Shown: positions 53,357-61,806 of the stretch, one piece after another | How the letters are laid out: each line of letters opens with the position of its first letter | Position numbering within the stretch: the first letter of the stretch is position 1 | Source: Kangiellaceae bacterium | GTDB lineage: Bacteria; Pseudomonadota; Gammaproteobacteria; Enterobacterales; Kangiellaceae | Assembly: GCA_026196875.1 (NCBI GenBank) | Contig: JAPHTP010000004.1 | Coordinates: 62,001 to 126,000 of the forward strand | Direction of reading: 5' to 3' | Length of the DNA stretch: 64,000 nt | Notes under the pieces: generated by a model | Databases searched by the model: none | Seen by the model: only the letters and a program-made list of their open reading frames with translations | Told to the model about the DNA's origin: nothing | Made by a program: the position numbers and the translations under genes

Positions 53357-54568
53357 ATGTCTGTTTTGGCCAAAACTAACATCCTGATTGTCGATGATTC
53401 ACGCGCAATATGTGAGGCTATTAGAGCAATTCTTTTCCATTTGGGGGTTAATTCAATTGAAATGGAGCACGATGGTTATTCCGCAGTAGAGAGGGTTAAA
53501 TACGGCGCGACTCAGTTTGACTTGATCATTCTTGATTTACATATGCCGAAAATGGACGGGTTGCAGTGTTTGCGCAATTTAGAGCGATGTCAATACAAAG
53601 GGGCAATAGTATTAATGTCAGGCCTAGAGCCTAGAGTTCTGAGTTCCGCAATTAGAGCTTCACGTCAATACAACCTCAATCTTTTAGGATCTATTAGTAA
53701 ACCATTTCTCGAAATTAATTTCAGGATAATGCTACAGCGCTTGGAGGGGACGCAACAGTTTTCGTTAAAATCTACTGAAGGTTTTTTAAAACGACGCGAA
53801 GTTGAAGACGCGATTGAACTCAACCAGCTAACGCCTTATTACCAGCCCATCGTTAATATCCAATCCGGTGAGATCGATTATTTCGAAGTGCTGCTTCGAG
53901 CGGATGTTCCGGGCAAGGGGATCGTGCCCCCTAATCTGATCATCCCAGTCGCAGAAAAATTTGATCTTATTCAGCAGCTCACCTTTGGAACTTTTAAGAA
54001 AGCGCTAAATGAGTTAGGCCCATTATTTGAGAGTAATAACGGGTATAAAATGTCAATCAATTTGTCGCCCAAAATGTTGGAGAACCGGGCATTACCCGAT
54101 ACCGTTGAAGCCATTGTCGAGGAAGCTCAAATATCTCCTGAGTCGATAGTATTTGAGATCACGGAGACAGGAATAATTAATCGCACTGGATTAACCTACG
54201 AAGTCCTCGATAGGTTAATTATTAAGGGATTTAAATTAGCCATGGATGATTTCGGCACCGGATTTAGTAATGTTGAACAACTAACTTCTATGCCTTTTAC
54301 CCACTTGAAAATTGACCGTTGTTTTGTACATGGAATCAGCCACGATGAAATTTCTCAAGTGATAGTAAAATCACTTATGGAAATAGCGAAGGTTCTCAAA
54401 ATGGAAGTTATTGCCGAAGGTGTTGAATCTTATCAAGATTTCGAGACTGTTAAGGAAATTGGCTGCGCGCATGTACAAGGCTATATTATTTCGAAACCCA
54501 AACCTATCAGCGAAATCAATCGCTGGATAAGCGGCTGGCATGGATTAATGGCAAGTAAAGTTGGATAG
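53357..54568 (+). CDS. Response regulator with EAL c-di-GMP phosphodiesterase domain
   Basis: This 403-residue protein has an N-terminal receiver with D13, D14, phospho-acceptor D57 (ILDLHMPKMDG) and K112. An EAL domain follows from about 150. The catalytic set is largely kept: EVLLR for EALLR, NLSPKM, FEITETG, MDDFGTGFSN, KIDRCF, VIAEGVES and VQGYIISKP. The protein should degrade c-di-GMP when phosphorylated or otherwise switched. No kinase gene adjoins it; the two hybrid kinases in the window lie 15 and 7 kb away. It acts on motility or biofilm choice by family rule. Confidence 0.9.
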   Translation: MSVLAKTNILIVDDSRAICEAIRAILFHLGVNSIEMEHDGYSAVERVKYGATQFDLIILDLHMPKMDGLQCLRNLERCQYKGAIVLMSGLEPRVLSSAIRASRQYNLNLLGSISKPFLEINFRIMLQRLEGTQQFSLKSTEGFLKRREVEDAIELNQLTPYYQPIVNIQSGEIDYFEVLLRADVPGKGIVPPNLIIPVAEKFDLIQQLTFGTFKKALNELGPLFESNNGYKMSINLSPKMLENRALPDTVEAIVEEAQISPESIVFEITETGIINRTGLTYEVLDRLIIKGFKLAMDDFGTGFSNVEQLTSMPFTHLKIDRCFVHGISHDEISQVIVKSLMEIAKVLKMEVIAEGVESYQDFETVKEIGCAHVQGYIISKPKPISEINRWISGWHGLMASKVG

Positions 54569-54600
54569 TTCCTAGTAGAACTTTTATCTCTACTTTTGTA

Positions 54601-54637
54601 GGTACGAAAAATTCGCTCAAGACGAACCTTTCGTACC
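54601..54637. terminator. Hairpin between convergent genes
   Basis: GGTACGAAA and TTTCGTACC form a perfect 9-bp stem with a 19-nt loop between the REC-EAL gene and putA. There is no T-tract, so Rho-independent action is uncertain. Confidence 0.45.
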
Positions 54638-54648
54638 CAGGCAAGCTA

Positions 54649-57600
54649 TTAGTCTTCTTCCGTTAACGTCATCAACGAGGTATTTCCGCCTGATGCAGTA
54701 GTATCAATACTGACAGTTTTTTCCGTTAACAATCGATTGATTAAAGTATCGTAGTACTCACTACTAATCACTGGCAATATTGCACCAACTCTCGCTGCAA
54801 ATTGCGTATTTACAAAATCTTTGTTTTCACAACCACTACCAATCACAGCGCCAGATAAATGAGCATGTGCCAGAACAATCTCTAACTGATTGAGGTTAGC
54901 AACTTGCAATACGCCCTCAGGTACGCCGGCTGAAATAAACATATCTCGGAAAGCCAGCGCTTCGTCGTGGAATTTGTCAGAAACCACAGTTACTACGGTA
55001 TTTCCTGCGGCTAACGCAGTTATGATAGAAATCACCCAAAAATTCACCGAAGTATCTTTGTCCGCGTAACACACGACGCAACCGCGAGGCTCGAGATAAA
55101 CAATATTTGATTCACCGGTCGGCCCTGGCATAACACTGGGTGCAGATAACTTTTGTTCAATAGTGATAACCTGCGCCCGCGCATCAGCAAGAGTTTGGTC
55201 TAAATCCTCCGCTAGCTCATGCATACTTTGGACGCTAGCGATTTTCGCAATCAATTGCCTCACACTAGAAATACGGTCATTTAGGTCCGTATTACGCCAG
55301 ATTTTCTCATCACGCATTGCATTAGCCATCAAGGCATTGACTAGTTCTTTATTCTCAGGTGAATTGTCAAAGGTTACCGGATCAGATTTTTGATTAGTTT
55401 TTTGATGATTCTCTGGAGATGCCTTTTCTCTTACTAAACGAGTTAAATAGGTTGGTCCACCGGCTTTCGGACCTGTTCCAGATAGACCTCGACCACCAAA
55501 TGGTTGCACACCAACGACTGCGCCAATCATATTTCGATTAACATAAATATTGCCAGCCCGCGAAGCTTTGGAAAGATAATTAGCTCTTTCCTGGATGCGG
55601 CTATGGATCCCCATAGTCAGTCCGAAACCGGTGCTATTAACCTGGTCGATTACATTATCAATTTCAGTGCCTTTGAAACGAATTACATGCACACAGGGCC
55701 CAAAGACTTCATCTTTTAGTACTGAAAGATCTTCAATCTCATAAAGACGCGGCGCAAAGAAATTATGCTGCTTACCTTCGATATCATTAACTTCGCATTG
55801 ATACAGCAATTTTCCATTTGATTTCATGTACTCGGCATGATTTTCCAACGACTCCAGCGCTTTCTTATCAATAACTGGACCAACGTCCGTCGATAGCCAG
55901 CTAGGGTCACCAACGTATAATTCCTGCATTGCGCCTTTAAGCATAGCGGTTACTTTATCGGCAATTTCTTCTTGTACAAATAAAACACGCAAAGCCGAGC
56001 ATCTTTGACCAGCGCTTTGAAAGCCAGAAGAAACGACATCATCAACAACTTGCTCAGGTAAAGCGGTGGAATCAACGATCATGCAATTTTGGCCGCCAGT
56101 TTCAGCGATCAATGGAACCTGGTCGCCACCACGCTCAGCCAGAGTTTGTGAAATACGAGTTCCTGTATCTGTCGAACCGGTAAACATTACCGCTTTGATC
56201 CTTTCATCTGGAATAATGATTTGACCAACTTTACTACCGCGAGCAATGACCGGTTGTACTACATGTTCCGGTAAACCAACTGCTTGCATTAGCTCAATGG
56301 TTCTCAGAGCGATTAACGTCGTTTGCTCGGCAGGTTTTGCAATAACCGTATTACCCGTGGCAATAGCCGCCGCCACCTGACCAAGGAAAATTGCCAATGG
56401 GAAATTCCAAGGACTGATACATAAAATCACACCGCGAGACTCAAAGCGCTCATCCTGGGCCAACTCTTCAGCACGTGCCGCGTAGTAACGGCAAAAATCG
56501 ACCGCTTCTCTTACCTCATCAACACCGTCTTGAGTTACCTTTCCGGCTTCTTTAATACAAAGCGCAATCAACTCGTCACGATGCCTTTCTAAAACATCAC
56601 CAGTTTTTCGCAAGATTTCAGCCCGTTTATTAACAGGCGTCGCAGACCAACCTTCAAATGCTTTTTCAGCATTATCTATTAGGGCTTTCATTTCAGCTTC
56701 ATCCTGATGGCGAATATGGCCGATAATTTCTGCTAAATTCGCTGGATTAGTCACCGGATCCGATCCATCGGGGACTTTATCAACTGCAATCAAATTGGAT
56801 TCAACCCACTTATTTAGGTTATCTCTCATCGGAGTAATATGATTTATGTCGGTTAAGTCGATACCTTTTGAATTATTTCGCTCTTCGCCATAAAGGTTAA
56901 TCGGTAAATTTATATGCGGGTTTTCTTTGTGTTTATATCCTTGTACTTTCTCGACAGGATCTTCTAACAAGCTCTCTACCGGCTGAGATTCGTCAACAAT
57001 CGCATTAACAAACGATGAATTAGCACCATTTTCCAATAAGCGACGAACTAAATAAGCCAACAGATCTTCATGATGGCCAACGGGTGCATATACGCGACAT
57101 TGCACACCGTCTTGATTAACAACTTGATCGAAAAGAGACTCACCCATTCCATGCAGTCGTTGGAACTCGAAATTATCTTTTTGTCCATCGGCAAGCTCTA
57201 AAATTGTCGCTGCTGTATAAGCATTATGGGTCGCAAACTGTGGAAAAATGGTGTCGCGGTATTCCATCAACTTAATCGCACAAGCTTTATAGCTCACATC
57301 GGTTGCCGGTTTACGTGTAAATACAGGGAAATGTTGTAAGCCATCTTGCTGTGTGGTTTTGATTTCCGTATCCCAGTAAGCGCCTTTAACCAATCGCACC
57401 ATTAACTTACGTCCGACTTTTTCGGTTAACTGGCGCAACCACTCAATCACAAAGATCGCACGCTTTTGATAAGCTTGAACAGCTAGACCAAAACCGTCCC
57501 AATCACCTAAATCATCATCAGAAAAAACTGCTTCGATAATATCCAAAGAAATATCTAAACGATCCGCTTCCTCTGCATCAACCGTAAAACCTATATCATA

Positions 57601-58449
57601 ACTTTTAGCGGCTAATGCAAGTTCCTTTAACTTAGGCACTAACTCTTCAATCACCCGATGCTGATGGGTAAATTCATAACGGGGATGAATTGCTGATAGT
57701 TTAACCGAAATACCCGGGCTCTTAATTGGGCCTCTACCATTAGCGGCTTTACCGATAGCATGGATCGCCTTCATATAAGCATCGTAGTAGCGCTCAGCAT
57801 CGGCCATGGTGCGTGCACCTTCACCCAGCATGTCATAAGAATAAGCATAACCCTTGGTTTCTTTTTCAACCGCGCGTTCAGTCGCTTCTTCAATGGTTTC
57901 TCCCATTACGAACTGCTTACCCATGATTTTCATGGCGAAGTTCACCGACTTGCGGATCACCGGCTCACCTAATCGACCGACGGTTCGCTTCAAAACACCA
58001 AATTGTTCTTCTTGGTTTTTGTCTGAGTAGCTCACCATCTTGCCAGTGATCAACAATCCCCAAGAAGAGGCATTTACAAACAAGGAATCGCTATTACCAA
58101 GATGAGAGCTCCAGTCCCCTTTGGATAATTTGTCACGAATTAACTCCTCTTGAGTTTCTTTGTCAGGAACTCGCAGTAGTGCTTCTGCTAAACACATTAA
58201 TACGACGCCTTCCTCCGAAGACAAAGAAAACTCATTCAGTAACGCATCGATACCGCCTTGCCCTTCCTGATCGTTACGGATATTAACAACCATTTGACGA
58301 GCCCTTTCCCACGCACGGCTACGTGCGCTAACCCCAACCTCAGCCAGGGGCAAAATATGGTCAATCACCTGCTTTTCATCAATTCGATAAAAGTCTCGGA
58401 TCTTCTGGCGAATAGGGCAATCGGTTACCAAAGAGCCTTCAAATAACAT
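54649..58449 (-). CDS. putA: Bifunctional proline dehydrogenase / L-glutamate gamma-semialdehyde dehydrogenase
   Basis: This 1266-residue enzyme oxidises proline to glutamate in two steps at the inner membrane. The FAD-binding proline dehydrogenase barrel spans about 130-460, with MVRLVKGAYWDTEIK and YAPVGHHEDLLAYLVRRLLENGANSSF. The NAD+-dependent aldehyde dehydrogenase follows at about 560-1000, with the catalytic Cys in SAGQRCSALR and VGVQPFGGRGLSGTG. A C-terminal aldehyde-dehydrogenase-like domain ends it. It lacks the N-terminal ribbon-helix-helix that makes the E. coli enzyme its own repressor, so control must come from elsewhere. The divergent Lrp-type gene fits. Confidence 0.96.
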   Translation of the reverse strand: MLFEGSLVTDCPIRQKIRDFYRIDEKQVIDHILPLAEVGVSARSRAWERARQMVVNIRNDQEGQGGIDALLNEFSLSSEEGVVLMCLAEALLRVPDKETQEELIRDKLSKGDWSSHLGNSDSLFVNASSWGLLITGKMVSYSDKNQEEQFGVLKRTVGRLGEPVIRKSVNFAMKIMGKQFVMGETIEEATERAVEKETKGYAYSYDMLGEGARTMADAERYYDAYMKAIHAIGKAANGRGPIKSPGISVKLSAIHPRYEFTHQHRVIEELVPKLKELALAAKSYDIGFTVDAEEADRLDISLDIIEAVFSDDDLGDWDGFGLAVQAYQKRAIFVIEWLRQLTEKVGRKLMVRLVKGAYWDTEIKTTQQDGLQHFPVFTRKPATDVSYKACAIKLMEYRDTIFPQFATHNAYTAATILELADGQKDNFEFQRLHGMGESLFDQVVNQDGVQCRVYAPVGHHEDLLAYLVRRLLENGANSSFVNAIVDESQPVESLLEDPVEKVQGYKHKENPHINLPINLYGEERNNSKGIDLTDINHITPMRDNLNKWVESNLIAVDKVPDGSDPVTNPANLAEIIGHIRHQDEAEMKALIDNAEKAFEGWSATPVNKRAEILRKTGDVLERHRDELIALCIKEAGKVTQDGVDEVREAVDFCRYYAARAEELAQDERFESRGVILCISPWNFPLAIFLGQVAAAIATGNTVIAKPAEQTTLIALRTIELMQAVGLPEHVVQPVIARGSKVGQIIIPDERIKAVMFTGSTDTGTRISQTLAERGGDQVPLIAETGGQNCMIVDSTALPEQVVDDVVSSGFQSAGQRCSALRVLFVQEEIADKVTAMLKGAMQELYVGDPSWLSTDVGPVIDKKALESLENHAEYMKSNGKLLYQCEVNDIEGKQHNFFAPRLYEIEDLSVLKDEVFGPCVHVIRFKGTEIDNVIDQVNSTGFGLTMGIHSRIQERANYLSKASRAGNIYVNRNMIGAVVGVQPFGGRGLSGTGPKAGGPTYLTRLVREKASPENHQKTNQKSDPVTFDNSPENKELVNALMANAMRDEKIWRNTDLNDRISSVRQLIAKIASVQSMHELAEDLDQTLADARAQVITIEQKLSAPSVMPGPTGESNIVYLEPRGCVVCYADKDTSVNFWVISIITALAAGNTVVTVVSDKFHDEALAFRDMFISAGVPEGVLQVANLNQLEIVLAHAHLSGAVIGSGCENKDFVNTQFAARVGAILPVISSEYYDTLINRLLTEKTVSIDTTASGGNTSLMTLTEED

Positions 58450-58493
58450 GTCACGGTCCTCTAAAAGAAATTCTCAGAATCTAACCAGATAAG

Positions 58494-58623
58494 CAGTATA
58501 AGATTCTGTCACTTATTATGAATGGGCGAATTTTATAAAAAAATCAGCAGGATGTGCTGGTTAATTTCGGAGAACTACCGCAAATTAGTGGGATTTGGGG
58601 CATTTATTCAGTAGAATCTACTG
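58494..58623. promoter_or_regulatory. Three CAG-N9-CTG Lrp-type operators
   Basis: Sites of 15 bp lie at 58494-58508 (CAGTATAAGATTCTG), 58545-58559 (CAGCAGGATGTGCTG) and 58609-58623 (CAGTAGAATCTACTG, a perfect palindrome). Their starts are 51 and 64 bp apart, close to five and six helical turns. Lrp-family proteins bind 15-bp YAG-N9-CTR sites in phased arrays. They fill the putA-putR gap. Confidence 0.65.
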
Positions 58624-58661
58624 AAAAGCCTCATTTCGCTCAATTATGCCCAATTCTAACC

Positions 58662-59159
58662 ATGTCTATTACAAACAACGCCAAACCCAGCAAATCGCGC
58701 CCATTAGATAAGATTGATTTAGCAATTTTAGACGCTCTACAAAGAAATAGCCGAATTTCTAATGTGAATTTAGCCAAGGAAATAAACCTTAGTGCCAGTC
58801 CATGCCTTGACCGTGTGAAGCGCTTGGAACAAGAGGGATATATTGAGCGTTATGGCGCAAAACTTAACGCCGCTAAACTTAACTTTGGCCTAACTGCTTA
58901 TGTAGAAGTCGGTTTAGATAAATCGACTTCAGAAGCGTTTGATAAATTTGCTCAAGAAGTGCAAAAAATAAAACAGATTGCCGAGTGTGATATGGTAGCC
59001 GGAGGATTTGATTATCTGCTAAAAATACGCATCTCTAGTATGGCGGAGTACCGGTCGGTATTAGGTGAAGTGGTCGATATTCCCGGGGTTGCCAAAAACC
59101 ATACTTATGTGGTGATAGAAAAAATTAAAGAAGATAAAGGGCTGCCAATAATAGAATAA
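58662..59159 (+). CDS. putR: Lrp/AsnC-family regulator, probable PutR
   Basis: I start at the ATG at 58662, which gives the family's usual length of 165 residues; the open frame back to 58554 starts at a GTG inside an operator. The helix-turn-helix at about 15-65 holds NVNLAKEINLSASPCLDRVKRL, and the C-terminal RAM ligand domain holds ECDMVAGGFDYLLKIR. Divergent from putA, it is most likely the proline-responsive activator of that gene. Symbol by context. Confidence 0.85.
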   Translation: MSITNNAKPSKSRPLDKIDLAILDALQRNSRISNVNLAKEINLSASPCLDRVKRLEQEGYIERYGAKLNAAKLNFGLTAYVEVGLDKSTSEAFDKFAQEVQKIKQIAECDMVAGGFDYLLKIRISSMAEYRSVLGEVVDIPGVAKNHTYVVIEKIKEDKGLPIIE

Positions 59160-59264
59160 TTTTAAATGGCATTGGAAATGTCGGTAGATAACCAGTCCCT
59201 TTTTTATTGGGTTAAAAGCTTTTCTCTTTATTTATCGGCTCATTCGGTTTTAGCAGAGCCCTGC

Positions 59265-59801
59265 TCAAATAGTCGAATTTATTTTTAACTGAGGCCAGAT
59301 GTTTAACCACCCCTTCTTGTTGATTCGACTTTTGAATAAATAGAAGTCGCGTTTTTCGTTATGAGAAATTTCACCTGCAAACAACGAGTCCAGATTAAAA
59401 GCGTAAATCAAATCTAACGACTTATCTTGGCTTAATCTAACAGCTACTGCAGTCTCTTTTTCCGGCCAATAACTCATTGCATCGACAATATCGCGATAAG
59501 AAGGATCACCATTTTTCAAATGCATAAATGCTTGGTTTTTAACTTGCCAATTAATGCCTGGATGGAGCGAGTACAAAAAATCAGAAATCTGCTTTTCTAA
59601 CCTTGGATCTTTATCAAAAAATATCACATCAATATCATTTAATGCCGTTGCCTCAAATCCATGTAAATGATCCCAAACGCAATTACGAACAAAACCAGCG
59701 GCGACATAGCAGTCAACTAACGAAACACCGGAGAGGATGTTTAAGATCTCTACTCTTTTGGGATCTGAGGTTATGAGTTCTATTAGTTTTTTTTCGTACA
59801 T
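59265..59801 (-). CDS. Nucleotidyltransferase-fold protein (NTP_transf_6)
   Basis: This 178-residue protein has the pattern of the DUF925-type nucleotidyltransferases: VAAGFVRNCVWDHLHGF, then NDIDVIFFD with the catalytic acidic pair, and a late TAVAVRLSQDKSLDLIYAFNLDSLFAG. Members are widespread, single-domain and of unknown substrate. It stands alone with spacers on both sides. Its ATG is followed by a Lys-rich start, EKKLIELI. Confidence 0.85.
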   Translation of the reverse strand: MYEKKLIELITSDPKRVEILNILSGVSLVDCYVAAGFVRNCVWDHLHGFEATALNDIDVIFFDKDPRLEKQISDFLYSLHPGINWQVKNQAFMHLKNGDPSYRDIVDAMSYWPEKETAVAVRLSQDKSLDLIYAFNLDSLFAGEISHNEKRDFYLFKSRINKKGWLNIWPQLKINSTI

Positions 59802-60088
59802 CAGACGATGACCAAGCCAAGATTCAACGTTGGAGGACGTAAATTCGAATTCATTCTAGTAAATTAGGCCGCCAATAAAAGAAAACAAAGCGAATCAATT
59901 CGCACTTACAAAATAACATCGTTAGTTCCTTTATGTCACCCGTGCTGATGCCATTTTAAAACCTTGAATTTAAAAATTATCAAATAAAACCAATCATCCG
60001 ATGACTTTGATCAGCCGCTATTGTAGACACAATTAATTGGACCTCGATATACTTGGCCCTTTATGCAACATCGTTAGCGAGACATTTT

Positions 60089-61546
60089 GTGACCTGTATA
60101 AGTACTCTATCTCCCCAGCCACTATGGCAAATATTCCATCGTATGACTCAATCTCCTCGCCCCTCCAAACACGAAGAAGCAATCTTGCAAAGTTTGGAAG
60201 CACTATGTGATCAACATAATTTAAGTCATCAAAGAGATGAAATTGGAAACTTAATTATCCGTAAACCTGCCACTCCGGGTATGGAAAACCGCAAAGGCGT
60301 TATCATGCAAGGGCATGTGGATATGGTGCCTCAGAAAAATGCCGACTCCAATCACGACTTCGAAAAAGATCCTATTAAAGCCTATATCGATAGTGATTGG
60401 GTAACGGCCGAAGGAACCACTTTGGGATCAGACAATGGTATTGGGGTCGCCGCGGCATTAGCGGTACTAACCAGTACAGATATCCACCATGGACCCGTTG
60501 AGATCTTGTTAACTGTTGATGAAGAAGCTGGCATGACAGGCGCAGCGGCGTTAAAACCTGGCTGGTTGGAAGGTGAAATTCTGCTTAATCTCGATACCGA
60601 GGATGAAGGCGAATTGTATGTTGGCTGCGCCGGTGGAGTAGATGTTAGTGCTAAAGTCCCTATGCAATGGGAAGTACTAGAAGGCGATTTCATGGCATTT
60701 GAAATTGCGATCCGTGGACTAAGAGGTGGTCACTCCGGATTAGATATTGATAAAGGACGCGGTAACGCCAATAAATTTATCAATCGTTTTTTGATGGAGA
60801 ATTTAGACGATCTGGAAATTAAAGCATTCGAATTTAACGGCGGCACTCTGCGCAATGCTATTCCACGAGAATCATTCACTAAAATTGTGCTTCCTCAGAC
60901 CAAGAAGTCAGAATTTCAAAGTCGCCTGACCAACTTCATTCAAACGATGCAGACAGAATTTGGCAGTGTCGAACCTAACTTATCGATTGAAGCTCTTGCT
61001 ATCGATTGTCCGCAGCAAGTCTATTCCAAAGAATCACTTCATCGTGTTATTCGCTCTGTAGGTGCTTGCATCAGTGGCGTAACACGAATGAGCCCAGAGT
61101 TTGAAGGGGTGGTCGAGACTTCTAACAACCTCGCGGTGGTTAAAAGTGAAGACGGCCATGTATCGGTACTTTCGCTGGTCAGGAGTCTGACCAATTCAGC
61201 CAGGGATGATTTGGCCAATAATATTGCTGCGACTTTTGCATTAACCGGCGCCACAACCCAAATTTCAGGCGATTACCCTGGATGGAAGCCTAACCCTGAT
61301 TCCAAAATTTTGACGACTATGATTAAGGGGTACGAAAACCTATATGGCAAAACACCAGAGGTAAAAGTTATCCACGCGGGTTTAGAATGTGGCGTGATCG
61401 GTGAACCTTACCCGCACTGGGATATGATTTCATTTGGTCCAACTATCCGCCATGCTCATTCACCAGACGAAAAAGTTCATATTGCGTCAGTAGAAAAATT
61501 CTGGACTTTCTTAGTTGATACCCTAAAGAATATTCCAAGTAAGTAA
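60089..61546 (+). CDS. pepD: Aminoacyl-histidine dipeptidase (peptidase D)
   Basis: I start at the GTG at 60089. This gives 485 residues, the length of E. coli PepD, and an N-terminus (TLSPQPLWQIF) aligned with it; the TTG at 60053 adds 12 unmatched residues. Metal and catalytic motifs of the M20C family are QGHVDMVPQ, LGSDNGIG, VDEEAGMTGA, LNLDTEDEGE and IHAGLECGVIG. It hydrolyses Xaa-His and other dipeptides in the cytosol. It probably finishes the breakdown of peptides released by the secreted proteases in this region. Confidence 0.94.
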   Translation: MTCISTLSPQPLWQIFHRMTQSPRPSKHEEAILQSLEALCDQHNLSHQRDEIGNLIIRKPATPGMENRKGVIMQGHVDMVPQKNADSNHDFEKDPIKAYIDSDWVTAEGTTLGSDNGIGVAAALAVLTSTDIHHGPVEILLTVDEEAGMTGAAALKPGWLEGEILLNLDTEDEGELYVGCAGGVDVSAKVPMQWEVLEGDFMAFEIAIRGLRGGHSGLDIDKGRGNANKFINRFLMENLDDLEIKAFEFNGGTLRNAIPRESFTKIVLPQTKKSEFQSRLTNFIQTMQTEFGSVEPNLSIEALAIDCPQQVYSKESLHRVIRSVGACISGVTRMSPEFEGVVETSNNLAVVKSEDGHVSVLSLVRSLTNSARDDLANNIAATFALTGATTQISGDYPGWKPNPDSKILTTMIKGYENLYGKTPEVKVIHAGLECGVIGEPYPHWDMISFGPTIRHAHSPDEKVHIASVEKFWTFLVDTLKNIPSK

Positions 61547-61560
61547 CTTTATTAGCTAGT

Positions 61561-61593
61561 ACCACCGATATTTGAATCAAGGATCTCGGTGGT
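61561..61593 (+). terminator. Terminator hairpin after pepD
   Basis: ACCACCGA and TCGGTGGT form a perfect 8-bp stem, with a 17-nt loop, 15 bp after the stop codon. AT-rich sequence follows. Confidence 0.6.
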
Positions 61594-61806
61594 AAATATC
61601 TTATCTCACTTTTTTATCTGAAATTTCTTCTGTCAAAAAAACATGTTATCAACTTATTGTTTTTAAAGATAAAGTCCACTTGCTATCTATCTTAAGAATT
61701 ACTAATCTTAAGGCATACGCTTTTGTAAGATCGGAGATAGAAAATAAAATACGGCAGTTTTTCCATCCCCCCTGTTATTTCCGGATTACTCAATAAGCTT
61801 TGTCTA

